Counted from the first letter of the stretch, positions 46,913 through 56,070 are shown. The stretch: 64,000 bases of DNA from Intestinibacter bartlettii (GCA_025148965.1 CP102273.1:372001-436000), one strand, 5' to 3'. The notes: generated by a model not told the origin, from the sequence alone. A program made the numbers and translations.

Positions 46913-48994
46913 GTGGGGGATTTATGGCAATTTACGAAGATTTCTTGTATGGAGGAATTCACATTTAATAAAGTTTTGGATAAATTTTATGGACATGGAA
47001 TAGCAGGACTTGTAAGAGAGAATATACAAAACTCTTTAGATGGTAAATTACAAGGAAACAATGAACCAGTAGTAGTAAATATACAAATTGGCAGTATAAA
47101 TAAAGAAGATATACCAGGATTAGATGAAGTAAAAGCTAGAATAAATTGTTTGAAGGGAAAAAATAGTTATACTAAAGAAACAATAAGATATATGCAAGAT
47201 AAAATGAATGATGATATTGTAAATTATATATCATTCGAAGATAGTAATACAAAAGGATTAGCAGGGGCAATACATGGCCAAACTGATGATCCAAAAGATA
47301 CATGGAGTATTTATGCATATAACAAAGGTGTACATGGAGAAGAGGAAGATGAGGAATTGGAAAAATCAAGAGGTGGATCTCATGGTATAGGAAAAATAGC
47401 TTCTAATTCAGCATCTGATTTATACATGATGTATTTCGCAAATTGTGATGCATATGGAAATCAACATTTAGGAGGAACTGTACAACTTATAGAGCATGAA
47501 TATGAATCAAATTATTATAGATCTACAGGATATTTTACAAAAGTAAAACAAGATCAAATTAATTCATCTAAAACTAAATTTATGCCACATGAAAATACAT
47601 TTAATAATGTATTTAAGAAAGATACAAGAGGGTTGAAAATAATAATTCCTTTTTTAAGAGAGCAATTTAATAGAGAAAAAGATATTATTACAAGTGTATG
47701 TGATAGCTTCTTTGTTGCTATTTTAGATAAAAAACTAAAGGTTATAGTAAACAATAATATAATTGATGATAAAACTATAGTTTCATATATAAAAAATAGT
47801 AAATATTATGACCAAGATATTGATAATACAAAGAAAGTATTTACAACATTGTATCTTGATACATACAGAAAAGAAGAACCTAGAGTTATAAAGATAGAAT
47901 CTAAAAAAGATGAATATGAATTTTATCTTTATTTTAAATATGATGTAAAAATACCAATTGGAAGAGTTGGTGTAATTAGAACTATTGGAATGAAGATAGA
48001 AGATAAAATGGTTAAAGGAAATAATAAGAAACCATTTAATGCTATATTAATTCCAAAGACTATAAAAGAAGATGAATTTTTAAAATCACTTGAAGATGAT
48101 TCGCATACGAAACTTTCTTGTGAACATATAAAAAATCTAGAAGCCCAAAGAAATGCAACAAGATTTATAAATAATATAAGTAGAGAGATGTCTAAAATTA
48201 TTGAAGAAGAGATAAGAAAAAATAATCCAACAGATGGGAAAATAGATACAAGTGATATTATTTACGAATTAAATACAGAATTTAAAGACAATCTTTTAGA
48301 TAAAACTTCTACAGTAAAAATTAAAAAGAAAAAGAAATCTAAGAAAAAGAAAAATGATAATAGAGATGGAAATAAAGAAATTATAGATATACCAGGAATA
48401 GAACCTGAGCCAACATCAGAACCCGGGGAATTAGTGATTGCAGTGACATCATCAATTGGAGATGAAAAAAATATTAATCCACCAGAAACTGAAAATAACG
48501 GAAATGGTGGAGGAAATTCTGGTCAAAATTCATGGACTAAAAATCCGGATGGAAATGAAAATTCAAAAACTGGAGGAGAAAAATCTCCAAATTCAAATGA
48601 GTTAGGAACAGTACAGCAAGAAGGAACTATCGAAGTTAATGACGATGACCCAGAAGTTGAATACAGTGTTTCAACAGCTAAAGTAGAAAGAATAGTAATT
48701 TCAGATAATGAATTTATAAAGTTAAATTTATCTAATATGAAGGAATTAAGAAGAGTAAATGTTTGTGATATAGGTGTATCTATAATAGATGGAATGGGTG
48801 AAGAACATAAAAATAAGTTTAAGATGAAGGAAAATTATAAATCAGTTGTTGATTTATCAACAAACTCAAAATTAAAAATAAAAAATAATTTTATAAAAAA
48901 TGTAACTATAAAAGATGGTATAGCAAGTTTAAAAATAGAGTTAAAAGAAAATTATAATAAAGCTCTTAAATTTGTTTATTATGTGGGGGTATAA
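46913..48994 (+). CDS. GHKL-type ATPase of a putative defence locus
   Basis: This is a 693-residue protein with the Bergerat (GHKL/MutL/MORC-like) ATP-binding site. The N box RENIQNSLDG is at residues 35-44 (E36, N40, D43), a variant G1 box FEDSNTKGL at 108-116 and the G2 box GGSHGIGKIAS at 154-164. A second domain follows to about residue 450. Then comes a low-complexity linker (about 470-590), basic (KIKKKKKSKKKK) then G/N/E-rich, and a C-terminal beta-rich domain. The GTG start is 7 nt after AAAGGAGAG. It opens a three-gene operon with genes 2 bp away and then overlapping; an HNH nuclease follows. GHKL ATPases beside nucleases occur in MORC-like restriction systems, so a role in anti-phage defence is inferred. 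No named system was recognised. Confidence 0.8.
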   Translation: MGDLWQFTKISCMEEFTFNKVLDKFYGHGIAGLVRENIQNSLDGKLQGNNEPVVVNIQIGSINKEDIPGLDEVKARINCLKGKNSYTKETIRYMQDKMNDDIVNYISFEDSNTKGLAGAIHGQTDDPKDTWSIYAYNKGVHGEEEDEELEKSRGGSHGIGKIASNSASDLYMMYFANCDAYGNQHLGGTVQLIEHEYESNYYRSTGYFTKVKQDQINSSKTKFMPHENTFNNVFKKDTRGLKIIIPFLREQFNREKDIITSVCDSFFVAILDKKLKVIVNNNIIDDKTIVSYIKNSKYYDQDIDNTKKVFTTLYLDTYRKEEPRVIKIESKKDEYEFYLYFKYDVKIPIGRVGVIRTIGMKIEDKMVKGNNKKPFNAILIPKTIKEDEFLKSLEDDSHTKLSCEHIKNLEAQRNATRFINNISREMSKIIEEEIRKNNPTDGKIDTSDIIYELNTEFKDNLLDKTSTVKIKKKKKSKKKKNDNRDGNKEIIDIPGIEPEPTSEPGELVIAVTSSIGDEKNINPPETENNGNGGGNSGQNSWTKNPDGNENSKTGGEKSPNSNELGTVQQEGTIEVNDDDPEVEYSVSTAKVERIVISDNEFIKLNLSNMKELRRVNVCDIGVSIIDGMGEEHKNKFKMKENYKSVVDLSTNSKLKIKNNFIKNVTIKDGIASLKIELKENYNKALKFVYYVGV

Positions 48995-48996
48995 AA

Positions 48997-49839
48997 ATGA
49001 TTTATAAAAAAGATGCTAATTTTCCATATCCAATATTAACAAATACATCAAATGCTTATAATAACGCAAAATTCCATTTAGTTATAGGATTAGATGAAAT
49101 AGGAAATGATTATTGCTTTGAGCCACAATATGATATAAGTTCAGAGTTTATAAAATCCCAAATACAAAGCGAAAATGCAAGTTTAATACTTGTTGTACAA
49201 AATAAAGATACTAAATTTTATGAAATGGACCAAGACCAGAAATTTATAAAAATACCAAGAGAAAGAATTTCTATAAAAGAAAAAACATCAATACAGTTAC
49301 TTATAAAGGCTAAAGAAGATATATCATTTATAAATAATGAAGATTTAAGTGATTTTTATGGAAACTTTAAAGAAAGTATTTTGGTGCCTAAAAATTCAAT
49401 ATTAGGACTTTCAAATATAATTACATTGAATGTAATAAAGAAACCACAAGAATTGTTTGAGAAAAAAATAGATCCAAATTTAAAAGGTCCATTTGAAATA
49501 GAACTTTCAAATGAAACTATTATTCTTAAATTTAAAAATGAAAATTATCAGTTTGTAGATATACCTAATAATAGAGATCTAAATAATGCATATATACGTG
49601 AAGGTCTTGGGAGAGCTGTTATTAACTTCGTAATTAATAATGGCGAAGAAAATGTTGTTGAGATAGATGAAATTGATCCACCTGAAGTTGAATTAGATTT
49701 TAAATTATATAACCTAATGAAAAGTAGGAATGTTAAAGAAGTTAGTTTAGAAAATATAGATGAAGTAGTAAATATTATTGGAAATAATATAATTGAAAAA
49801 TTCACTAATGCAGTGAGGGGGTTATATAATGGAAATTAG
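48997..49839 (+). CDS. Unrecognised second protein of the GHKL operon
   Basis: This 280-residue protein has a beta-rich N-terminal half (NFPYPILTNTSNAYNNAKFH, ASLILVVQNKDTKFYEM) and a more helical, acidic C-terminal part (EIDEIDPPEVELDFKLYNLM). No catalytic motif, signal or membrane segment was found and the family was not recognised. It starts 2 bp after the GHKL gene with GGGGGT as the ribosome binding site inside that gene's end, and overlaps the next gene by 11 bp, so stoichiometric co-expression is likely. It may be an adaptor between ATPase and effector (inference). Confidence 0.75.
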   Translation: MIYKKDANFPYPILTNTSNAYNNAKFHLVIGLDEIGNDYCFEPQYDISSEFIKSQIQSENASLILVVQNKDTKFYEMDQDQKFIKIPRERISIKEKTSIQLLIKAKEDISFINNEDLSDFYGNFKESILVPKNSILGLSNIITLNVIKKPQELFEKKIDPNLKGPFEIELSNETIILKFKNENYQFVDIPNNRDLNNAYIREGLGRAVINFVINNGEENVVEIDEIDPPEVELDFKLYNLMKSRNVKEVSLENIDEVVNIIGNNIIEKFTNAVRGLYNGN

Positions 49840-50605
49840 ACTATTGAATGAAAAGGAAATAAAAACTGAAGAATTTTATAATGATTTTTTAGAGGGAAAT
49901 ATAAATTCTAAAGAAGAGTATTTTGATGGAAATGTTATAACTATAGAAGAAGCTCCAGACTTTCCAATATATATTGCTAAGGGAAGTGAAGATGAGAAAA
50001 AAGTATTATTTTCAAGAGCTATAAATATTATTTCTGAATACTATATTAATATAGACAGAGATATACATATGAATAAAATGTTTTGGTATTCATTATTTTG
50101 TACTAAAAAAAGAGAATATTTATTAAATGAATATCCTCAAATAAAAGATAGTAAAAATAATTTTCATAATATAGTTCTTAAGAAATTTGACTGGGAAAAT
50201 TACGTATATAAATGTATTTTAGCCGCTGAATATATAAAAGATTATACAGATAATCAGTTTGAAAGAGAAAGATATGTAGGCTTAATAATAGATAATTTAG
50301 ATTTTTATAATTATATTTTAAAATATCCTATTTTTAGAAATCGAGAATTTCTAATAAAAATGCTAAATATAATTGATAGACGAAATTTAAGTTCTATATT
50401 TAAATCAAAAATAAAGGATAAAAAAGATCTAGGTGATGATGTTCGTCGCGGAAGAATGGTATTATTGGAAATGAATAAAAGTTATCCAGTTATAATAGCA
50501 CCTGCTATGAGTGAAGATGAATTAGAAGATCTTACTTTAAAATATTTAGGTTATTATTATGATGATGAATTACCAGAACCTAAATATGTTCAACAGGTTT
50601 ATTAG
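49829..50605 (+). CDS. Unrecognised third protein of the GHKL operon
   Basis: This 258-residue, largely helical, charged protein (EYYINIDRDIHMNKMFWYSL, NFHNIVLKKFDWENYVYKCI, RNREFLIKMLNIIDRRNLSS) has no recognised catalytic motif. The C-terminus is acidic and Tyr-rich (LKYLGYYYDDELPEPKYVQQ). It overlaps the preceding gene by 11 bp (GAGGGGG site) and is the last gene before a terminator. Its conserved position in the operon suggests it forms a complex with the GHKL ATPase. Confidence 0.75.
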   Translation: MEIRLLNEKEIKTEEFYNDFLEGNINSKEEYFDGNVITIEEAPDFPIYIAKGSEDEKKVLFSRAINIISEYYINIDRDIHMNKMFWYSLFCTKKREYLLNEYPQIKDSKNNFHNIVLKKFDWENYVYKCILAAEYIKDYTDNQFERERYVGLIIDNLDFYNYILKYPIFRNREFLIKMLNIIDRRNLSSIFKSKIKDKKDLGDDVRRGRMVLLEMNKSYPVIIAPAMSEDELEDLTLKYLGYYYDDELPEPKYVQQVY

Positions 50606-50608
50606 AAT

Positions 50609-50645
50609 AAAAAATAGTGTTGTGATTTTTACAACGCTATTTTTT
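50609..50645 (+). terminator. GHKL operon terminator
   Basis: AAAATAGTGTTGT pairs with ACAACGCTATTTT, followed by T residues. Confidence 0.9.
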
Positions 50646-50739
50646 ATGAATTATAATAAAATTATATAAGCCATATAATTTTACATAAATAAATAGTTGA
50701 GGAAAAAATATATATAATAATTTAAGCAAGGAGATATAA

Positions 50740-51504
50740 ATGGGGGAAACAGGAAAATTTTATTCATGGGAGATAATAGATAATATAACAGCAATAAAAA
50801 ACTGTGACAAATCATTTTTTCAGCACAGAGGTTCAGGAGTACCAAGAGAAATAAGATGGTTTTTTGATTCTGAAAATTTACAAAATGGCGAGCAAAAACC
50901 ACTTATTTTAATATACGAAAATAATGAATATAATGCACATATAGAAATGGAAAGTTCGCAACTGTCAAGAACACGTATGTTTTGGAAATCTGATCTAAAA
51001 AAAGAATTTGATGGAGTATTAAAAGATTATAGGTTAAAATCAGGAAAAGAAAATGGATATCCATCAATAAAATTCACAAAAATATTTGGTAATACATATG
51101 AAGTAGAATTTATAGGATTAGATTTGTTAAATGATGAAAGTATAAATCCACTTGAAACAATTGAAATCGAAAATAGAGTGGAAGGAAAGCGAAAAAAGAT
51201 TTATACAACAAAGTATGAGCGAAGTTATAAAAACAGAGAAAAAGCTATAAAAATACATGGTACAAGATGTATGGTGTGTGATTTCGATTTTGAAGAAGCT
51301 TATGGAGAGTTGGGTAAAGACTTTATAGAAGTTCATCATACGAAACCACTTTATAGTTTAGAAGAAGAAATAGAGATAAATCCAGAAGAAGACTTAGTTT
51401 GTCTATGCTCGAATTGTCATAGAATGATTCATAGAAGAAGAGATAAAATTTTAACTGTTGAAGAGTTAAAAGAGATAATGGAAGAGCATAGTATATTTGC
51501 ATAA
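50740..51504 (+). CDS. HNH endonuclease of the putative defence locus
   Basis: This 254-residue protein carries a C-terminal McrA-type HNH domain: zinc-type Cys pair C177/C180 (CMVCDF), FIEVHHTKPL (H199-H200) and DLVCLCSNCHRMIHR (C223, N225, C226, H227, H231). The N-terminal 130 residues (FQHRGSGVPREIRWFF, then NEYNAHIEMES and RTRMFW) resemble the DNA-recognition domain of EcoRII-N/B3-like restriction enzymes, but this is a weak visual match. It has its own AAGGAG site after the GHKL operon terminator, so it can be expressed separately. Restriction of foreign, perhaps modified, DNA is inferred. No methyltransferase is nearby. Confidence 0.82.
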   Translation: MGETGKFYSWEIIDNITAIKNCDKSFFQHRGSGVPREIRWFFDSENLQNGEQKPLILIYENNEYNAHIEMESSQLSRTRMFWKSDLKKEFDGVLKDYRLKSGKENGYPSIKFTKIFGNTYEVEFIGLDLLNDESINPLETIEIENRVEGKRKKIYTTKYERSYKNREKAIKIHGTRCMVCDFDFEEAYGELGKDFIEVHHTKPLYSLEEEIEINPEEDLVCLCSNCHRMIHRRRDKILTVEELKEIMEEHSIFA

Positions 51505-51522
51505 AAATATAATAAAAATTTA

Positions 51523-51562
51523 AAAAGCCAACAAGAACACAGCAAATTTCTTGTTGGCTTTT
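51523..51562 (+). terminator. HNH gene terminator
   Basis: Perfect 15-bp arms AAAAGCCAACAAGAA / TTCTTGTTGGCTTTT. Confidence 0.9.
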
Positions 51563-51639
51563 AATATTTCAAACCACTCCTCACAAAAATATTGTAAAAT
51601 AAAACCACACAACAAAATCAAAAACAAGGAGGGATAACA

Positions 51640-53037
51640 TTGAAAAAAATACTACTACTATTCACAATACTAACCACGCTAACCTGCATCGGATGTTCAA
51701 AAGAAGAGACAATGCAGATGAGCATAAGTGACAGTGTAAGCAAGTCGAGTGAAGAAAATTTTGACACAAGTGCGACTGTTCAGCAGCTTTTTTCTGAAGC
51801 TGTAACAAAAGATAATTATGAAATGGCAAAGTGGGCACTTTTAAATGGGGCTGATGTGAACAAGTTTGCCGATTATGAGTATATTTCGGAAGAGGAAAAT
51901 CCATTGATGGTGAGTATATCTAATTCCAACGAAAAAATGGCGATGTTGCTTCTCAAAAATGGTGCGGATGTTGATTATGTTGATGAGAACGGAATGACTA
52001 CGCTTATGTGTGCGGTTACTAATAGAATGTATGACGTTTGTGAGGAATTGATAGATAGAAATGTAGATAAAAATGCGCTAGATACTAGCGGGGATAATTG
52101 TATAGATTATGCGATAACATCTATGGGTGATGGATATGTGAGCGATAAGGAAATGCTAAAAATGGCCAAATTGCTTTATAATGATGGTGTAAAAATATCG
52201 AACAATACGAAGAGACATATTGTGGCATCAGATGGAGAAGGCGTTATGGATTATGAATATGTGGCGTTGGATTGGTTGATAAGTATCGGCGAAATTAAAA
52301 GGAAAGATTTAAATGAAAATCAGGAAGTTTTTTATAATGTTTATCTTGGAAATTTAGATTACATAAAGAAGCTGAAAAAAACTCAATTAAAAATTAAAAA
52401 TTCACAAAATCAGGATTTATTGACTGTTGCTATAACATATGCAAAGAAAGATATAGCAAAATATCTATTGGAAAATGGGATGGAATATAAAGAAAAGTCT
52501 ACGGAATTGAGTGATGCAATAGGATATGCTGCACTTAGTGGTGACTTGGATACTCTAAAAATGATTTATAAATATACTGACTTGTCGGATAGTGATATTT
52601 ATACGATTATAAGTTACGGTATGCAGTGTTCGAATGATGAATATATTGAGGGAATTGAATATCTAGTAAGCAAAATGTCCGATATAAACACATATATCGA
52701 CGATCCTAATGAAACAATTTTATGTTTGGCAGTTTATAATGATCTTGAAAAAACATCAAAAATGTTGATTGAGCATGGTGCAGAGGTTAATTTACATATA
52801 ATTTATAATGCAGAAAATGTGGGCAATTCGGAATTGATGAAAGTATTATTAAATAACTTTGACATAAAATCTGTAAGTGAAGAAGAAAGACAAAAATTAT
52901 TATATAAAATGATTGAAAGTGGTGATTATGAAATAGCGAAATATTTGATTGATAAAGGAGTTAGTATTGGTAAAGATTCGAAAAAATATCTTGAAGATTG
53001 TCCAATCTCGAAAATGAAAAGCTTATTAGAAAAATAG
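51640..53037 (+). CDS. Ankyrin-repeat lipoprotein
   Basis: This 465-residue exported protein has a signal peptide MKKILLLFTILTTLT ending in the lipobox CIGC, so it is probably anchored on the outer face of the membrane. The mature part is a series of ankyrin-type repeats (EMAKWALLNGADVNKFADYE, MAMLLLKNGADVDYVDENGM, TSKMLIEHGAEVNLHIIYN, YEIAKYLIDKGVSI), first intact and then degenerate. Ankyrin solenoids bind proteins; the partner is unknown. The TTG start has AAGGAGGGA upstream. It lies between the defence island and an MFS gene, in its own unit. Confidence 0.85.
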   Translation: MKKILLLFTILTTLTCIGCSKEETMQMSISDSVSKSSEENFDTSATVQQLFSEAVTKDNYEMAKWALLNGADVNKFADYEYISEEENPLMVSISNSNEKMAMLLLKNGADVDYVDENGMTTLMCAVTNRMYDVCEELIDRNVDKNALDTSGDNCIDYAITSMGDGYVSDKEMLKMAKLLYNDGVKISNNTKRHIVASDGEGVMDYEYVALDWLISIGEIKRKDLNENQEVFYNVYLGNLDYIKKLKKTQLKIKNSQNQDLLTVAITYAKKDIAKYLLENGMEYKEKSTELSDAIGYAALSGDLDTLKMIYKYTDLSDSDIYTIISYGMQCSNDEYIEGIEYLVSKMSDINTYIDDPNETILCLAVYNDLEKTSKMLIEHGAEVNLHIIYNAENVGNSELMKVLLNNFDIKSVSEEERQKLLYKMIESGDYEIAKYLIDKGVSIGKDSKKYLEDCPISKMKSLLEK

Positions 53038-53063
53038 CTAGATAAAACTATATAAATATAAAG

Positions 53064-53114
53064 AAAACTGTTGTAGAATAAAGTTTCATTTTTATTTCAC
53101 AGCAGTTTTTTATT
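53064..53114 (+). terminator. Ankyrin lipoprotein terminator
   Basis: AAAACTGTTGT pairs with ACAGCAGTTTT, followed by a T-run. Confidence 0.8.
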
Positions 53115-53123
53115 AAAAAAAAT

Positions 53124-53175
53124 CGAACATACATTCGAAAGAGTTATTGTATTAATCGAACATATGTGCTATTAT
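53124..53175 (+). promoter_or_regulatory. Orphan promoter with two LexA-like boxes
   Basis: TTGTAT (53147-53152), a 17-bp spacer and TATTAT (53170-53175) form a good promoter. CGAACATACATTCG (53124-53137) lies just upstream of the -35 and CGAACATATGTGC (53157-53169) fills the spacer. Each matches the Firmicute LexA/DinR box (GAACNNNNGTTC core) at 7 of 8 core positions. Downstream there is only a short transcript to the terminator at 53251, with no credible ORF. Confidence 0.6.
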
Positions 53176-53181
53176 ATAAAA

Positions 53182-53285
53182 TGTAAATGGAAAGTAATAT
53201 ATATATATAAAACTAACGCTCTCTCAAAAATTTAAATAAAACATCCAACAAAAAGCTTGTAGAAAGTTCCTACAAGCTTTTTTCC
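53182..53285 (+). ncRNA. Possible short LexA-controlled transcript
   Basis: From the predicted start near 53182 to the terminator (perfect 12-bp arms AAAAGCTTGTAG 53251-53262 and CTACAAGCTTTT 53270-53281, then T-run) lies about 100 nt without a plausible coding region; the first ATG is followed by only seven codons. It could be a damage-induced small RNA or the scar of a deleted SOS gene. Confidence 0.35.
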
Positions 53286-53361
53286 TTTTTATGATATATA
53301 GGAGTAATCCTATTTCAAAAAATTTTCACAATAAATATCTAAAATTAAAAATTTTATCTCC

Positions 53362-54546
53362 CTAAATTGCCTTGTCAATTTGCTTAGATCTACCTTCAAA
53401 TCTATAAAAACAAACAGCGATCACACAACCACAAATAGCAATAGCCGCTAATACGAAAAATCCAGCAGACATACTAAATCTAGATGCCAAATTTCCTGTC
53501 ATCATAGGAAATGTAGTCATACCAATTGCATAAAATGCTTGGAAAAATCCCATTGCAGTTGATTTTTGGAATGGATTAACTTCTTTCATGGCTTCGGAAG
53601 TTGCACATGAGAATAAAATTCCGCTCGAAGTCCCAGGAAGTATTTGCAACATCATTATAATAGGTATGCTGTTTACGCTCGGAACTAATACACAATATAT
53701 TGCTATGATTATTAAAACTGTTGGTATTAATTTTTTCGGACCACCTTTGAATACATTGTTTGAAGAAAGTGCCGAAAAGACTACTGATGATATCATGTAA
53801 ATAATTGATGAAATTCCTATCAAAGTATTCGATGCACCTAGGTTGCCCAAAACTTGATTTGTAAACGACATAGATGTTGTAAGCTGAACCCCCTGTTGAA
53901 TAAGTGCTATGAATGAAAATAAAAGGAGTCTTTTATTAGCACAAATCGAAATCAAATTGCTTATATCGTGTTCGCCTTTTTGTGGATTTTCTTCTTTTAT
54001 ATTAAATGATAATAAGAAAGTCATAAGTCCACCGACAACGCTCAATATGCAAATTCCCTTCATTGTGATTGTGTTATATAAAAGTGTACTTGCAACAAAT
54101 CCCATCAACATTCCGATGTTGTTAAACATCACAACTCTGGCAGTTGCAGATTGTTGTTCTTCTTTTGAAAAATGGCCAGTATAAAATACCATAAATGAAA
54201 TCCACATTGCCGAAGCTAATCCGGAAAATAAATTAGCAACTAAAAATCCGAACCCATTTGGAAGTATTATTCTAAAAAGCGATGCAACACCAGAAGACAG
54301 ACCGCCTATCATTATAAAATACTTGTGCTTTCTGACTATATCGGCACTAAGTCCGACCGGAAGTCTAAGCAACATTTGTGAAATTCCATATGCGCCGACG
54401 ATTATACCGATAAATGAAGTTGTGACGTTGATTGATGTAAGGTAAATCGTTTGGTATGGAATATAGACATATTGTGCAAACCAAAAGAAGGATACACTGA
54501 TTAAAAAGATAATCTCATCCTTCTTTGAAAAATTAATATTTTCCAT
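53362..54546 (-). CDS. Major facilitator superfamily transporter
   Basis: This is a 394-residue, 12-helix membrane transporter. The motif between helices 2 and 3 is LPVGLSADIVRKHKYFIMIG (the G..D...R/K MFS signature). Other segments include QTIYLTSINVTTSFIGIIVG and AMGFFQAFYAIGMTTFPMMT. The substrate cannot be told; the layout resembles drug/metabolite exporters of the YfkF/YwoG type. The start has a GGGGATTCG site on the minus strand. It stands alone and is divergent from the downstream paralog cluster. Confidence 0.85.
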   Translation of the reverse strand: MENINFSKKDEIIFLISVSFFWFAQYVYIPYQTIYLTSINVTTSFIGIIVGAYGISQMLLRLPVGLSADIVRKHKYFIMIGGLSSGVASLFRIILPNGFGFLVANLFSGLASAMWISFMVFYTGHFSKEEQQSATARVVMFNNIGMLMGFVASTLLYNTITMKGICILSVVGGLMTFLLSFNIKEENPQKGEHDISNLISICANKRLLLFSFIALIQQGVQLTTSMSFTNQVLGNLGASNTLIGISSIIYMISSVVFSALSSNNVFKGGPKKLIPTVLIIIAIYCVLVPSVNSIPIIMMLQILPGTSSGILFSCATSEAMKEVNPFQKSTAMGFFQAFYAIGMTTFPMMTGNLASRFSMSAGFFVLAAIAICGCVIAVCFYRFEGRSKQIDKAI

Positions 54547-54764
54547 AATCGAATCCCCATTTCTATTTTGTTTAAGATTAAAAAATATACATTACCCATA
54601 TATTGTAAAATTAAGGAATAGGACTGTCAAATAGAATAAATTTATCAAAATTAATGCGGATATATATAAATATTTTAGTATAAGTAGTGTTTTAGTGAAA
54701 ATGTTAACATACTGTTATTTTTAAAAAATAGGAAAATTATTTGTATAAGTTTTGCTATGAAATA

Positions 54765-54826
54765 AATGGTAATAAATGACATTTATTAAAGTTGAAAATA
54801 TAAGAACTTAAACGAAACGCTTTCAT
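54765..54826. promoter_or_regulatory. gdh-leader-like motif and cre-like site
   Basis: AATGGTAATAAATGAC plus ATTTAT (54765-54786) is nearly identical to the start of the gdh 5' UTR (57754-57773), in the same orientation. At 54812-54826 the minus strand reads ATGAAAGCGTTTCGT, 14 of 15 positions of the cre consensus. Both lie in the 610-bp non-coding gap between the MFS gene and the first membrane-protein paralog; the rest of that gap is A+T-rich spacer. Confidence 0.45.
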
Positions 54827-55030
54827 AAAAGTATTTTCATTTTAAATAATAAAAAACTAAAAAACATTGAAATTACAAGGAAAACGTAAATCAAACAAAA
54901 TAGATTTCTATACATTTTTTAAAAATATAAAATAAAAAATTTAAGGCATAAGAAATAATGAATTAAATTTTTTAATTATAAAAAAATTTTCGATTAGAAA
55001 ATATTTTCCTAAGAAAATTTTAAAAATTAT

Positions 55031-55094
55031 GTTAATATTATTATATTTTTTTGTTAATATACTTATAGAAAATAAATTTTATACTGAATATAAT
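55031..55094 (+). promoter_or_regulatory. Shared promoter block, copy 1
   Basis: GTTAATATT, then TTATATTTTT, then TTGTTAATATACTTATAGAA and GAATATAATG precede the first paralog. Near-copies lie at 55935-55998 and 56621-56695 upstream of the other two. The conserved TATAAT is the likely -10; the two GTTAA elements, about 21 bp apart, could bind a shared regulator. Confidence 0.6.
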
Positions 55095-55157
55095 GAATGT
55101 ATCAAGCGTAAAGAAAAATTTATATGAATGGATATTTTAATATTAGGAGGAGTATTA

Positions 55158-55595
55158 ATGAAAAAGATAATTAGAGATTTTGTGTTATTATTTGTATTAT
55201 GTTTTTTATACATGACATTTAGTAAAATAATGAATGTTTCTGCAGTTGAAGGTTTAATAATCTCATTGGGGTCTGCAGCAATATTTAGTTTATTAATATC
55301 AATGATTAGAAATTTAAATGAAGAAGATTTAAATCTAAAAATAAATCTTCCGCCTAAAGAAGTAGAAATTATAAGACAAAGTAGGTTAGTTCTAAGAGAT
55401 AGTATCGTAGCATTTTTATTATGCTACGGCTCAATGACAGTTTCATTTGGAGAAACAGGCCTTACTTTTATAAAAGCAATACCATTTATGATTGCATCAT
55501 TAGCACCAGCATTAGTTGTTTGTGCAATAAGTAAAGAACTAAGAATGCCATCAAATAGACAAGAAGCGAAAGTTGAGTTAGAAGAATTAGCGTAG
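55158..55595 (+). CDS. Two-repeat small membrane protein, paralog A
   Basis: This 145-residue membrane protein is built of two similar halves. Residues 1-50 (RDFVLLFVLCFLYMTFSKIM, then EGLIISLGSAAIFSLLISMI) are matched by residues about 78-130 (RDSIVAFLLCYGSMTVSFGE, then IPFMIASLAPALVVCAISKE), each with two helices. A short charged cytoplasmic linker separates them. I do not recognise the family. The ATG has AGGAGGAG upstream; an ATG 30 nt earlier is not conserved among the paralogs. It is one of three paralogs in separate transcription units before gdh. Confidence 0.75.
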   Translation: MKKIIRDFVLLFVLCFLYMTFSKIMNVSAVEGLIISLGSAAIFSLLISMIRNLNEEDLNLKINLPPKEVEIIRQSRLVLRDSIVAFLLCYGSMTVSFGETGLTFIKAIPFMIASLAPALVVCAISKELRMPSNRQEAKVELEELA

Positions 55596-55681
55596 CCTAT
55601 GAGCTAGTAAAACCGCTAGTTTAAATATATAGACATAGAAAAAATCCTTAATATAATATTTAAATATATATGACTTAATTA

Positions 55682-55712
55682 CCTGTGTGATAATTTACAC
55701 AGGATTTTTTTA
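55682..55712 (+). terminator. Paralog A terminator
   Basis: CCTGTGT pairs with ACACAGG around a short loop, followed by ATTTTTTT. The rest of the 55596-56070 gap holds promoter block 2 and A+T-rich spacer. Confidence 0.85.
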
Positions 55713-55934
55713 TTCAAAATAACTTTAGCAGCTTTTGTTTGAATTATGTAAAAAATGTGCAAAAAATAAGTTAGAGCATATCAAGATAATTATATTTATA
55801 ATAAATAATTTTTTGAAATATATATTTATAAAGAAAAAATTAAGTATATGTAATGTTTAAATTTAAACGTTAAAAATTATTTTGGATAACTACTATTGTA
55901 CAATTGCAATGTTAACAAAAAGTTATATATCATT

Positions 55935-55998
55935 AAGATTGTTATATTTTTGATAAAGAACACTATGAAAATAATAAAATTAAAAACATATAATTATA
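55935..55998 (+). promoter_or_regulatory. Shared promoter block, copy 2
   Basis: ATTGTTATATTTTTGATAAA, then GAACACTATGAAAATAA and CATATAAT align with copies 1 and 3. The GTTAA elements are degraded but the -10 region is kept. Confidence 0.5.
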
Positions 55999-56070
55999 GT
56001 AACAGATGGAGAAGACTAGCTAAACAAAAGCACAGAAAAATATAATTAAATATTTTAGGAGGTCTTGTGT

